From the NCBI GenBank assembly GCA_018383375.1, contig JAHAWW010000143.1:1-14760 (forward strand): a stretch of DNA of 14,760 nucleotides, given 5' to 3'. Below the pieces are notes generated by a model. That model was not told the DNA's origin. It ran no database searches and worked only from the letters and a program-made list of their open reading frames with translations. Within the stretch, counting starts at the first letter, position 1. Each line of letters opens with the position of its first letter. Below, piece by piece: positions 1 to 7,447 of this stretch. Both the position numbers and the translations under genes were made by a program. This DNA comes from Prevotellamassilia sp. GTDB lineage: Bacteria; Bacteroidota; Bacteroidia; Bacteroidales; Bacteroidaceae.

Positions 1-1175
1 TGGACTACGTGCTCACGGGCCATTCCAAGCAAACCCACGTGGCTCTCGACGATTGCCGCATCCTACCCCACTGGGCCGGACGCCGAGGCCATCTCGACCA
101 CCACCTGCTCAAAGGCAACGGCAGACTGACTCTCAGCGACAAAAAAACCAAACAGACGATATACGTCACGACTTTCTCCACACTCTATCATGAGTGGCTC
201 GCCACAAATGAGGCGAAAGGCAGTGAGCGCGCTTTCGAACAGGTGTTTCAGGCTCCATTGCCTAAACGAAATGCCGTGGCCACACTCCTGCTCTACGACA
301 CCGATGGCGACACACTGGCCTGCGTCAGTCACGACATTAACCCCAAAGATATTTTGTGGCGTCGCGACGTGCCTGCCACACTGCCTCCCCATCGCTTATT
401 GAGACAAGCCACTTGCAAGACGCCAATCAATGTGGCCATTGTGGCCGAGGGCTACAAACTAGAAGAGGCCGAACAATTTTTTGCCGCCGCCGAGGTAGCT
501 TGCCAATCTATCTTTGCCCATAAGCCCTTTAACCGTTTTGAGTCTCGCTTCAACATGTTGGCCGTGGCCCTGCCTTCTGCCGAAAGCGGTGTGAGTGTGC
601 CGCGACTGGGCGAATGGCACGAGACCGCCTTGGCTTCACACTTTTCGACGTTTTATAGCGATCGCTATCTCACGACCCTCAGACTCAAACAAGTTTATGA
701 CGCTCTGGCGGGCTTGAACTTCGACCACATCATCATTCTCGCCAACACCACCGAATATGGCGGTGGCGGCATATATAATGCCTACACACTCACAACGGCC
801 GGACATAGGCTCTTTCGTCCGGTGGTGGTACATGAGTTCGGCCACAGTTTTGCCGGGCTTGGCGATGAGTATGCCGAAAATGGCTTTGAGACCTTATATG
901 CTCAGAAGACTGAGCCATGGGAACCCAACATCACTTCGCTCGTCGACTTTGAAGCAAAGTGGAAAGACATGTTGCCTCCCGGCACCGCCATCCCTACACG
1001 TCCGACCAAGGGTGATAGCCGCCGGGTCGGCGTTTATGAGGGAGCGGGGTATGTGACCAAGGGCCTCTATCGCCCCACAGCCGATTGCAGAATGCGCACC
1101 AATGAGTGTAGCGAGTTTTGCCCTGTTTGTCAACGCGCCATCGAGCGCATCATTCGATTTTACACTGAGGAATAA
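1..1175 (+). CDS. M64-family (IgA peptidase-like) zinc metallopeptidase, 5' end outside window
   Basis: This is the C-terminal part of a secreted-type peptidase; the frame is open to the window edge, so the GTG at position 9 is probably internal and the true start lies upstream. Numbering from that GTG, the zinc site HEFGHSFAGLGDEY lies at residues 275-288. This is the HExxHxxxGLxDEY signature of family M64: two His ligands, a catalytic Glu and the downstream acidic residues. The region before about residue 130 (PHWAGRRGHLD, then FSTLYHEWL) resembles the beta-rich N-terminal domain found in front of Bacteroidetes M64 peptidases. The C-terminus carries a Cys-rich segment (CRMRTNECSEFCPVC, about 362-376), also typical of the family. 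The natural substrate is unknown; the IgA label comes from a Clostridium relative and should not be transferred. The gene ends 94 bases before ftsK with no obvious terminator. Confidence 0.88.
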   Translation, partial: DYVLTGHSKQTHVALDDCRILPHWAGRRGHLDHHLLKGNGRLTLSDKKTKQTIYVTTFSTLYHEWLATNEAKGSERAFEQVFQAPLPKRNAVATLLLYDTDGDTLACVSHDINPKDILWRRDVPATLPPHRLLRQATCKTPINVAIVAEGYKLEEAEQFFAAAEVACQSIFAHKPFNRFESRFNMLAVALPSAESGVSVPRLGEWHETALASHFSTFYSDRYLTTLRLKQVYDALAGLNFDHIIILANTTEYGGGGIYNAYTLTTAGHRLFRPVVVHEFGHSFAGLGDEYAENGFETLYAQKTEPWEPNITSLVDFEAKWKDMLPPGTAIPTRPTKGDSRRVGVYEGAGYVTKGLYRPTADCRMRTNECSEFCPVCQRAIERIIRFYTEE

Positions 1176-1269
1176 ACGCCTCGCTTTAATCCACCAAGAC
1201 TTATCCATAGCTTAAGAGCCGCCACGTATTGTTTGAAGCGTTCTCTAAGCATTCCACACAAATCAACCA

Positions 1270-3789
1270 ATGGCAGAAAAACGTAAGACCAAATCAGCAG
1301 CAAAAACAAAAGCCGCCAAAACTCCCGCCAAAGCCACAAAGGGCTTAGCAAGCCTTGGCAAGACGCTCTCGCCCGATAATGGATGGAAGGCACTGCTTGT
1401 CGGCGAAAACTTGAAGTTTATCGTCGGTATGCTTTTGCTTGTCGCCGCTCTCTTTATGATTGTTTCGATGGTGTCGAACTTCTTCACGGGGGCTGCCGAA
1501 CAGAGCGCCATTGAGAGCGGAAGCGACTTTGAACCTGAAAACTACGGCGGCAAACTGGGTGCCTATACGGCCTATTATTTCATGAACCATCTCTTTGGTG
1601 CCGGTGCGCTGTTGCTGCCTGTTTTTATGATATTGTTGAGTGTAAAACTTATGAATGTCTACCGTGTGAGACTATGGAAGTGTTTTCTCAACTGCGGCTT
1701 TTTGATGGTTTGGTTATCGGTGACGCTCAGTCTTTTACAAGAAACTCAGATTGTGGGTAGCGACCTGCCGCGCGACACGCTTGGCGGAGGTCATGGCCGC
1801 AATGTGCTTGAATTTCTCCATAATGCCGTGGGCATGTTCACTACGGTAGCAATCATCGTCGCCGCCGCCATTTTCTATTTCATCTATCTCAGCGGCGAAA
1901 CCATCAAGTATTTGCGCCAGCTCATGCAGCCCCATAAGATGCTGAAGCAGGGATGGGCACGCTGGGGTTGGCATCGCAAAGACAAGGTCGCCGAAGCGTC
2001 TGACGAAGAGGCCAACGAAGAATCGGACGATGAGACTAACGAAGAGATGCCAGTCTATCTCACAGACGAGATGAAAGCCGAAGAAACAGAAGAAAAGGGG
2101 CACAAAGACGAGTTTGCCATCAAATTGGATTTTGCCAACGACGAAGTGGGCGACGAGCAACACACGGGAGTGACGCTCGAAGACAACGGCGGCACCGATA
2201 GTGACCAAACCACCTTTGAAGTGGAGTCTGTCACCGAAGAAGAGGCAGCCACGACCAACACCGTGCCTTCAGAGCCCTACAATCCGCGTCTTGACCTCGA
2301 ATATTATCAATTCCCCACCACCGACCTACTCGACACCCACGGCGATAGTGGCACGGCCATCGACATGAAAGAGCAAAACGCCAACAAAGACCGCATCATC
2401 TCGGTGTTGAAAAACTTTGGTGTAGATATTGTCAGCATCAAAGCCACCATTGGGCCTACGATTTCGCTATATGAGATTACACCGGCTCCCGGCGTGAAGA
2501 TTAGCAAAATCCGCAACCTTGAGGACGACATTGCCATGAACCTTGCCGCGCTCGGCATCCGTATCATTGCGCCCATCCCGGGTAAGGGAACGATTGGTAT
2601 AGAAGTGCCCAACAAAAATCCGCGTATCGTTTCGATGGAAAGCATTATCAACACGCGCGCTTTCCAAGACACCACCTACGAGCTTCCCATCGCCCTGGGC
2701 AAGACCATCACCAATGAAGTGTTCATCCGCGACCTCACCAAAATGCCCCACCTGCTTGTGGCCGGTGCCACGGGCCAAGGTAAATCTGTGGGCCTTAATG
2801 CCATCATCACTTCCTTGCTTTACAAAAAACATCCAAGCGAACTGAAGCTTGTCATGGTCGACCCCAAAAAGGTAGAGTTTAGCGTCTATGCGCCCATAGA
2901 GAAACACTTTCTCGCCATGATACCCGGCGAAGACGACCCCATCATTACCGATGTGACCAAGGTGGTGCAGACGCTCAAGAGTCTTTGCCAATTGATGGAC
3001 CATCGCTATGACCTGCTGAAAAAGGCCAAGGTGAGAAACATCAAAGAATACAATGCCAAGTTCAAGGCTCGTCAGCTCAATCCCGAGAAGGGGCATGAGT
3101 TTATGCCATATATCGTCGTGATTATCGATGAGTTTGGCGACCTCATCATGACTGCCGGCAAAGAGGTGGAACTCCCCATTGCGCGTCTCGCCCAATTGGC
3201 TCGAGCCGTCGGCATGCACCTCATCATTGCCACACAGCGCCCCACTACCAACATCATCACAGGCACCATCAAGGCCAACTTCCCGGCTCGTATGGCCTTT
3301 AAGGTGACTTCGCGTATCGACAGTCAGACCATACTCGACCGCACCGGTGCCAATCAGCTTGTGGGCAAGGGCGATATGCTCATTCTCTCATATTCGTCTC
3401 CCGATCCCGTGCGTGTGCAGTGTGCCTTTGTCGACACGCCCGAGGTGGACAAAATCAGCGAATATATTGCACGACAGCAGGGCTACCTCACGCCTTACGA
3501 ACTGCCCGAGCCGCTTGTCGAAGGCGACGGAGCAGGTGGAGGTGAAGACCTCGATGCGGGTACCATCGATCCACTTTTTGAAGAGGCAGCTCGCCTTGTA
3601 GTGGTGCATCAGTCGGGTTCGACTTCGCTCATCCAGCGCAAGTTCTCGATTGGCTACAACCGTGCCGGCAGACTGATGGACCAATTGGAGCGTGCCGGAA
3701 TTGTCGGTCCGGGCCGCGGAGCCAAACCTCGCGAAGTGCTCTGTCCCGATGAAGTAGCGCTTGACGCCCGTCTCGACACCCTGCATTGA
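1270..3789 (+). CDS. ftsK: DNA translocase FtsK/SpoIIIE
   Basis: Septal DNA pump that clears and dimer-resolves the chromosome terminus during division. The 839-residue protein has a Lys/Ala-rich cytoplasmic N-terminus (1-35), about four hydrophobic membrane segments (near 50-73, 106-130, 137-155 and 186-208), an acidic Glu/Asp-rich linker (about 240-330), then the RecA-like motor. Walker A is GATGQGKS at 499-506, with VMVDPKKVEF following at about 528-537; Walker B is YIVVIIDEFGD at 614-624. The C-terminal winged-helix gamma domain (about 765-825, LIQRKFSIGYNRAGRLMDQL) is intact, so sequence-directed translocation and XerD contact are expected. The ATG start is preceded by an A-rich stretch and gives a normal N-terminus. 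A TA-N3-TTTG sequence near 1229-1237 might be a weak promoter in the 94-base gap. It is followed 40 bases later by the LolA-like gene. Confidence 0.97.
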   Translation: MAEKRKTKSAAKTKAAKTPAKATKGLASLGKTLSPDNGWKALLVGENLKFIVGMLLLVAALFMIVSMVSNFFTGAAEQSAIESGSDFEPENYGGKLGAYTAYYFMNHLFGAGALLLPVFMILLSVKLMNVYRVRLWKCFLNCGFLMVWLSVTLSLLQETQIVGSDLPRDTLGGGHGRNVLEFLHNAVGMFTTVAIIVAAAIFYFIYLSGETIKYLRQLMQPHKMLKQGWARWGWHRKDKVAEASDEEANEESDDETNEEMPVYLTDEMKAEETEEKGHKDEFAIKLDFANDEVGDEQHTGVTLEDNGGTDSDQTTFEVESVTEEEAATTNTVPSEPYNPRLDLEYYQFPTTDLLDTHGDSGTAIDMKEQNANKDRIISVLKNFGVDIVSIKATIGPTISLYEITPAPGVKISKIRNLEDDIAMNLAALGIRIIAPIPGKGTIGIEVPNKNPRIVSMESIINTRAFQDTTYELPIALGKTITNEVFIRDLTKMPHLLVAGATGQGKSVGLNAIITSLLYKKHPSELKLVMVDPKKVEFSVYAPIEKHFLAMIPGEDDPIITDVTKVVQTLKSLCQLMDHRYDLLKKAKVRNIKEYNAKFKARQLNPEKGHEFMPYIVVIIDEFGDLIMTAGKEVELPIARLAQLARAVGMHLIIATQRPTTNIITGTIKANFPARMAFKVTSRIDSQTILDRTGANQLVGKGDMLILSYSSPDPVRVQCAFVDTPEVDKISEYIARQQGYLTPYELPEPLVEGDGAGGGEDLDAGTIDPLFEEAARLVVVHQSGSTSLIQRKFSIGYNRAGRLMDQLERAGIVGPGRGAKPREVLCPDEVALDARLDTLH

Positions 3790-3829
3790 TTTTCAACATT
3801 CGTTTCTTTATCAGCCAACTTTTTTAGTT

Positions 3830-4471
3830 ATGACTCAGACCAAATGGCTTATGGTGGCACTCACTGCCATCGCTATGTTATTTTCAACCGAAACGGCCGC
3901 ACAAACCCCTCGCCAAATACTCGACAAGACAGCAACCATCGTCACCTCGGGAGGCGTACAAGCCAATTTTGTGGTGACCAACTACAAAAAACAGACCGCA
4001 GTCGGTCGCTCTTCTGGCACATTCTATGTTTCGGGACGCCGCTTCAAGATTGTATCGGCAGCCGGCAATTCGTGGTTCGACGGCAAGACGCTTTGGTCGC
4101 TCATGGAGGGCAGCGACGAAGCCTATGTCTCCACGCCCACAAAAAAAGAATTGCAATCGCTCAACCCCTACTCCTTCATCCATCTCTATAAGTCGTGCTA
4201 TACCATCTCCTCCACTTCGACCACCTATATGGGGCGAGCTTGCCACGAGGTCAAACTCAAGGCACAGAAACAAGGTATGGATATCAACGAAGTATTGATT
4301 ACCATCGACAAGTCGACTTATCTCCCCCACTGCGTACGTTTTCGTCCGAGTGGCGGTGAATGGGTGCGTGTGCAAGTGAGCGGCGTGAAGACTGGACAAA
4401 AATGGAGCGACAATTTTTTTCGTTTCGACGGCAAGGCGCACAGTGGCGTGAGAGTCGTCGATTTGCGATAA
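3830..4471 (+). CDS. LolA-like periplasmic lipoprotein carrier
   Basis: Predicted periplasmic protein of 213 residues. The first 24 residues (Lys5, then a hydrophobic stretch, ending ETAAQ) form a Sec signal peptide with cleavage expected after TAA. The mature part has the LolA/LolB-like pattern: a predicted helix and strand (QILDKTATIVTSGGVQANFVV), then repeated beta strands with SSGTFYVSGRRFKI, WFDGKTLWSL, YVSTPTKKELQSLNPYSFI and a late YLPHCVRF strand. In that fold a half-barrel cavity binds lipoprotein acyl chains for transfer to the outer membrane. Sequence identity to proteobacterial LolA is low, so I call it LolA-like. I chose the ATG at 3830 because an in-frame start at 3761 lies inside ftsK and would put 23 residues before the signal peptide. 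The neighbourhood ftsK / LolA-like / trxB is, from memory, common in Bacteroidales. Confidence 0.82.
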   Translation: MTQTKWLMVALTAIAMLFSTETAAQTPRQILDKTATIVTSGGVQANFVVTNYKKQTAVGRSSGTFYVSGRRFKIVSAAGNSWFDGKTLWSLMEGSDEAYVSTPTKKELQSLNPYSFIHLYKSCYTISSTSTTYMGRACHEVKLKAQKQGMDINEVLITIDKSTYLPHCVRFRPSGGEWVRVQVSGVKTGQKWSDNFFRFDGKAHSGVRVVDLR

Positions 4472-4508
4472 AAGGCTCAGTTACGCGTCCAAGCCAACTT
4501 GTTGTCTT

Positions 4509-4539
4509 TTTATCTCTTTGACTCTTTATCTCTTTGACT
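4509..4539 (+). repeat. Tandem duplication of a 16-base unit in the trxB leader
   Basis: TTTATCTCTTTGACT occurs at 4509-4523 and again, identical, at 4525-4539, one base apart (period 16). Each copy contains TA-N4-TTTG, close to but two spacer bases off the Bacteroidetes -7 element (TAnnTTTG). It lies 23 bases before the trxB start codon. It may be a duplicated promoter or operator; the role is inferred. Confidence 0.6.
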
Positions 4540-4562
4540 AAAAAACTCATTCAGCAATCAAT

Positions 4563-5501
4563 ATGGAAAACATTAAATGCCTCATTCTCGGTGCCGGTCC
4601 TGCCGGTTACACCGCCGCAATTTATGCCGGCCGTGCCGGTCTTCAGCCCGTTGTGTGTGAAGGTCTGCAACCCGGCGGACTGCTCACCATGACCACCGAA
4701 GTAGAAAATTTCCCAGGCTATCCCGATGGAGTTCAAGGTCCCGACATGATGGAAGACATGCGCCGCCAAGCCGAGCGTTTTGGAGCCGATATTCGTCCGC
4801 GCATTGCCACAAAGGTAGACTTTAGCTCGACACCTCGCACGGTAACTTTCGACGACAACACCCAAGCCACATTCACCACCCTCATCATTGCCACCGGTGC
4901 GGGCGCAAAATACCTCGGTCTGTCAGACGAAGAGAAATACCGCGGCATGGGAGTGAGCGCGTGTGCCACATGTGATGGTTTTTTCTATCGCAAAAAGACC
5001 GTTGCCGTTGTGGGCGGTGGCGACACAGCCTGCGAAGAAGCCACCTATCTTGCCGGTCTTGCTGCCCAGGTCTACCTCATCGTGCGCAAGCCCTTCTTGC
5101 GTGCTTCCAAGGCCATGCAAGACCGTGTGTTTGCCAACGAAAAAATCAAGGTGTTGTTTGAGACGAACGTCACGGGACTTTTCGGCGAAAACGGCGTTGA
5201 AGGCGCCCACCTTGTTCATAAAAAGGGCACGGCCGACGAGCACACCTCCGACATTGCCATCGATGGTTTTTTCCTTGCCATTGGCCACAAACCCAACAGC
5301 GACATTTTCGTGGGACAATTGCCTCTCGACGAAGCAGGCTACATCAAAACCCACGCCGGCACACCGCTGACCGACCTGCCCGGCATTTTTGCCGCCGGCG
5401 ACGTGGCCGACCCTCATTATAAGCAAGCCATCACCGCAGCTGCATCGGGCTGTAAGGCTGCCATTGAGGCCGAGCGCTATATTGCGTCATTGGCCGACTG
5501 A
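4563..5501 (+). CDS. trxB: Thioredoxin-disulfide reductase
   Basis: Cytosolic FAD enzyme that transfers electrons from NADPH to thioredoxin. The 312 residues show the full low-molecular-weight TrxB layout: FAD-binding GAGPAG at 10-15, a first FAD-domain end at IIATGAGAKYLG (about 108-119), the redox-active CATCD at 134-138, the NADPH dinucleotide motif GGGDTA at 151-156, and the closing FAD motif GIFAAGDVAD near 274-283. The R-K-x-x-x-R-A pattern after the second Rossmann strand (VRKPFLRAS) is compatible with binding the NADPH phosphate. Length is normal and no key residue is missing. The ATG start fits the family exactly. Its 91-base leader holds a tandem repeat, and a strong terminator follows at 5534-5566, so trxB closes this transcription unit. 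Confidence 0.97.
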   Translation: MENIKCLILGAGPAGYTAAIYAGRAGLQPVVCEGLQPGGLLTMTTEVENFPGYPDGVQGPDMMEDMRRQAERFGADIRPRIATKVDFSSTPRTVTFDDNTQATFTTLIIATGAGAKYLGLSDEEKYRGMGVSACATCDGFFYRKKTVAVVGGGDTACEEATYLAGLAAQVYLIVRKPFLRASKAMQDRVFANEKIKVLFETNVTGLFGENGVEGAHLVHKKGTADEHTSDIAIDGFFLAIGHKPNSDIFVGQLPLDEAGYIKTHAGTPLTDLPGIFAAGDVADPHYKQAITAAASGCKAAIEAERYIASLAD

Positions 5502-5533
5502 GCCAACAGACATAGGAATACATCCACCACCAT

Positions 5534-5566
5534 CAGGGAAGGGCCGTATGGTTCTTCCCTGTTTTT
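5534..5566 (+). terminator. Intrinsic terminator after trxB
   Basis: An 8-bp perfect stem, CAGGGAAG (5534-5541) with CTTCCCTG (5554-5561), encloses a 12-base loop and is followed directly by TTTTT. It lies 33 bases after the trxB stop codon and points the right way to end that transcript. Confidence 0.88.
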
Positions 5567-5724
5567 ATATCCGTATGCAGCCTGACCATTGATGTTCAAA
5601 AAAGTCGGTCGTCAGTGACAAAACCATTTAATTTTTTAGACCATTATTTTTCGAAGAAGGCGGAATAGATTAAAACGCTGACCCAAACGGACAGATTTAT
5701 ACGGTTTTCAATCAAAAAACAGCC

Positions 5725-5758
5725 TGTCCTTATCGCTGAAGTTTCTCTCATAAGGACA
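5725..5758 (-). other. Inverted repeat within element copy A
   Basis: TGTCCTTAT (5725-5733) and ATAAGGACA (5750-5758) are perfect 9-bp complements around a 16-base loop. Read on the - strand the stem is followed after a short GC segment by TTTTTT (5714-5719), so it could act as a second terminator-like hairpin for a - strand transcript. Copy B has only a weaker stem at the corresponding place. Confidence 0.5.
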
Positions 5759-5796
5759 AGAAAAACCGGGCTTAGCCCCGTAAGTGCCTTATCGAC

Positions 5797-5824
5797 AAAA
5801 AAGAGGGCCTGAAAGCACCCTCTT
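5797..5824 (-). terminator. Terminator-like hairpin in element copy A
   Basis: On the - strand, AAGAGGG and CCCTCTT (5824-5818 and 5807-5801) form a 7-bp stem around a 10-base loop, and the right arm runs into a six-T tract (5802-5797). It matches the position of the hairpin in copy B (14335-14358), but the stem bases differ while pairing is kept. No known gene on the - strand reads into it. Confidence 0.6.
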
Positions 5825-5932
5825 CTTCTATCTCACCTGAAAGATACGCCCATTAAGCCACCCGAAAAAAGACAAAAAAGGCTTTGAAGTCACAAAAAAT
5901 CGGGTAATCACACGAAGATGCCATCTTTTTTG

Positions 5933-5940
5933 TATTTTTG
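5933..5940 (+). promoter_or_regulatory. Bacteroidetes-type -7 promoter element for pgk
   Basis: TATTTTTG matches the Bacteroidetes primary sigma factor -7 consensus TAnnTTTG exactly, in the familiar context TTTTTTG-TATTTTTGC. No good -33 TTTG lies at the expected distance. Transcription from here would give a pgk leader of roughly 110-115 bases. The following bases read TACCTTTT on the opposite strand, one base from the same consensus, so a divergent promoter is possible. Confidence 0.6.
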
Positions 5941-5957
5941 CAAAAGGTAGGCCCCAA

Positions 5958-6020
5958 CCGGAGCCGCCCGGTGACGGTGCAGTCGCACCAATACCCATAT
6001 ATGTGGCTGCAAAACTGCAG
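5958..6020 (+). other. GC-rich hairpin cluster in the pgk leader
   Basis: Three short hairpins follow one another: CCGG/CCGG (5958-5961, 5968-5971; six-base loop), GGTGC/GCACC (5976-5980, 5985-5989; loop AGTC) and CTGCA/TGCAG (6007-6011, 6016-6020; loop AAAC). They lie between the predicted promoter and the pgk start codon. I do not recognise a riboswitch class. Confidence 0.4.
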
Positions 6021-6059
6021 AGCAACGCCCGAACTACATCTTTTAAACTTTATAAAACC

Positions 6060-7307
6060 ATGACATTAGATTCTTGCAACTTTCAAGGTAAGAAAGTGAT
6101 TGTGCGCGTAGACTTCAACGTGCCTCTTGACGAAAACGGCAACGTGACAGACGATACCCGTATCCGCGGTGCGCTGCCCACGCTCAAAAAAATCCTTGCC
6201 GATGGTGGCGCTCCCATTATCATGAGTCATATGGGCAAGCCCAAAGGCAAAGTCAACCCCAAAATGTCGCTTTCACAAATCGTGAAGCCCGTCAGCGAAA
6301 AGTTGGGCGTACCCGTAGCTTTCGCTCCCGACTGCGCCAAAGCTGCCGATGCCGCTGCCGCCCTTAAGCCCGGCGAGGTGCTCTTGCTCGAAAACCTTCG
6401 TTTCTATCCTGAAGAAGAGGGCAAGCCCGTGGGCATTGACAAAGCAGACCCTGCCTACGACGCTGCCAAGAAAGAGATGAAAGCCCGTCAGGCTGAGTTT
6501 GCCAAGACACTGGCTTCTTATGCCGACATTTACGTCAACGACGCTTTCGGTACGGCCCACCGCCGTCACGCTTCTACGGCCGTCATTGCCGACAGCTTTG
6601 ATGCCGACCACAAGATGCTGGGCTACCTCATGGAAAAAGAGGTCAACGCCGTCGACAACGTGTTGAGCAACATCAAACGTCCCTTCACCGCCATTATGGG
6701 TGGCTCAAAAGTGTCTACAAAAATCGGCATCATCGAAAACTTGATGGACAAAGTGGACAACCTCATCCTTTGCGGTGGTATGACCTACACTTTCGCCAAA
6801 GCCCTGGGCGGTCATGTGGGTGTCTCTATCTGTGAGGACGACAAACTGCAATTGGCTCTCGACATCATTGAAAAAGCAAAAGCAAAAGGTGTGAACCTCG
6901 TGCTCGGCACAGACTGCATCGCTGCCGACAAATTCGCCAACGATGCCAACACGCAGGTGGTACCTGCCGGTGCCATTCCCGAAGGTTGGGAAGGTCTCGA
7001 TGCCGGTCCCGAAACCCGCAAGAGTTTTGCCAAAGCCATCGAAGGCGCCAAGACCATCCTGTGGAACGGTCCTGCCGGCGTATTTGAATTTGACAACTTC
7101 ACCGGTGGCTCTCGTGCAATTGCCGATGCCATTGCCAAGGCCACTGCCGACGGCGCCTTCTCACTCATCGGTGGCGGCGACTCTGTGGCTTGCATCAACA
7201 AGTTTGGCATGGCCGACAAGGTGTCGTACATCTCAACCGGTGGTGGTGCTCTGCTTGAGGCCATCGAGGGCAAAGTGCTGCCCGGTATTGCTGCCATCAA
7301 AGGCTAA
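6060..7307 (+). CDS. pgk: Phosphoglycerate kinase
   Basis: Glycolytic enzyme that makes ATP and 3-phosphoglycerate from 1,3-bisphosphoglycerate and ADP in the cytoplasm. The 415-residue protein has the N-terminal signature RVDFNVPLDENG (16-27), the substrate-binding segments IIMSHMGKPKG (53-63) and NDAFGTAHRRHAS (160-172), the hinge and nucleotide-binding GGSKVSTK (214-221), WNGPAGVFE (335-343) and the C-terminal GGGDS (371-375) and STGGGALLE (392-400). Length is that of the family. I chose the ATG at 6060 over an in-frame GTG at 6003: the family N-terminus begins at this Met, the extra 19 codons run through a structured leader, and the ATG is preceded by an A-rich tract. A TATTTTTG promoter element lies about 120 bases upstream. 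Confidence 0.97.
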   Translation: MTLDSCNFQGKKVIVRVDFNVPLDENGNVTDDTRIRGALPTLKKILADGGAPIIMSHMGKPKGKVNPKMSLSQIVKPVSEKLGVPVAFAPDCAKAADAAAALKPGEVLLLENLRFYPEEEGKPVGIDKADPAYDAAKKEMKARQAEFAKTLASYADIYVNDAFGTAHRRHASTAVIADSFDADHKMLGYLMEKEVNAVDNVLSNIKRPFTAIMGGSKVSTKIGIIENLMDKVDNLILCGGMTYTFAKALGGHVGVSICEDDKLQLALDIIEKAKAKGVNLVLGTDCIAADKFANDANTQVVPAGAIPEGWEGLDAGPETRKSFAKAIEGAKTILWNGPAGVFEFDNFTGGSRAIADAIAKATADGAFSLIGGGDSVACINKFGMADKVSYISTGGGALLEAIEGKVLPGIAAIKG

Positions 7308-7360
7308 GGCAAAAAGGCCAACAGCCAACGGCTAAAAGCTAAAATGCCAAGAGCCCTCAA

Positions 7361-7433
7361 ATAAATAGAGGCGGATTTTTGTGCAGTCCTATCCATTGGC
7401 GTAGGCATTGACTCATAAATCCGCCTCATTTAT
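7361..7433 (+). other. Long stem-loop between pgk and the lipoprotein gene
   Basis: GAGGCGGATTT (7368-7378) pairs perfectly with AAATCCGCCTC (7417-7427). After one bulged A, ATAAAT (7361-7366) pairs with ATTTAT (7428-7433), for 17 bp in all. The 38-base loop holds a nested stem (AGTC/GACT at 7385-7388 and 7410-7413, CTA/TAG inside). The structure ends 14 bases before the next start codon and lacks a clean T-run, so it could be a terminator for pgk, an mRNA-processing or stability element, or a translation-control leader. Confidence 0.65.
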
Positions 7434-7447
7434 ATTATATAATCCCT

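Larger units (their letters stand above)
5645..5880 (-). repeat. Intergenic element, copy A (diverged, inverted relative to copy B)
   Basis: This fills most of the 558-base gap between trxB and pgk. Read on the - strand from about 5880 to 5645 it aligns with the + strand at about 14275-14547. Shared marks in order are TTTTGTCTTTTT (5877 and 14277), a TATCTT segment, a GA-rich stretch, a hairpin with a T-run, CTTACGGG, GTTTTT, and an AAATCTG / AGATTTG segment. From the first mark to the T-run is 75 bases here and 76 in copy B. From the T-run onward (5802 down to 5677 against 14353-14478) I count about 68 identical bases in 126 without a gap. No intact gene is visible: one frame is open from 5832 to 5647 but has no convincing start. 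The remaining gap sequence (5567-5644) is A/T-rich and shows nothing else. Confidence 0.7.

Noticed and set aside
2467..3219. 250-codon open frame on the - strand within ftsK
   Set aside because: It is fully antisense to the conserved FtsK motor domain, shows no recognisable domain, and is best explained by codon bias of the + strand gene.
3761..3829. Upstream in-frame start for the LolA-like gene inside ftsK
   Set aside because: It would place 23 residues before a clear signal peptide; the ATG at 3830 puts the signal at the N-terminus.
5828..6025. 65-codon open frame on the - strand upstream of pgk
   Set aside because: It crosses the predicted pgk promoter and leader and its reading frame is not shared with element copy B.
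6003..6059. In-frame GTG 19 codons upstream of the chosen pgk start
   Set aside because: The extension translates the hairpin-rich leader and has no counterpart in the family; the ATG at 6060 gives the standard N-terminus.
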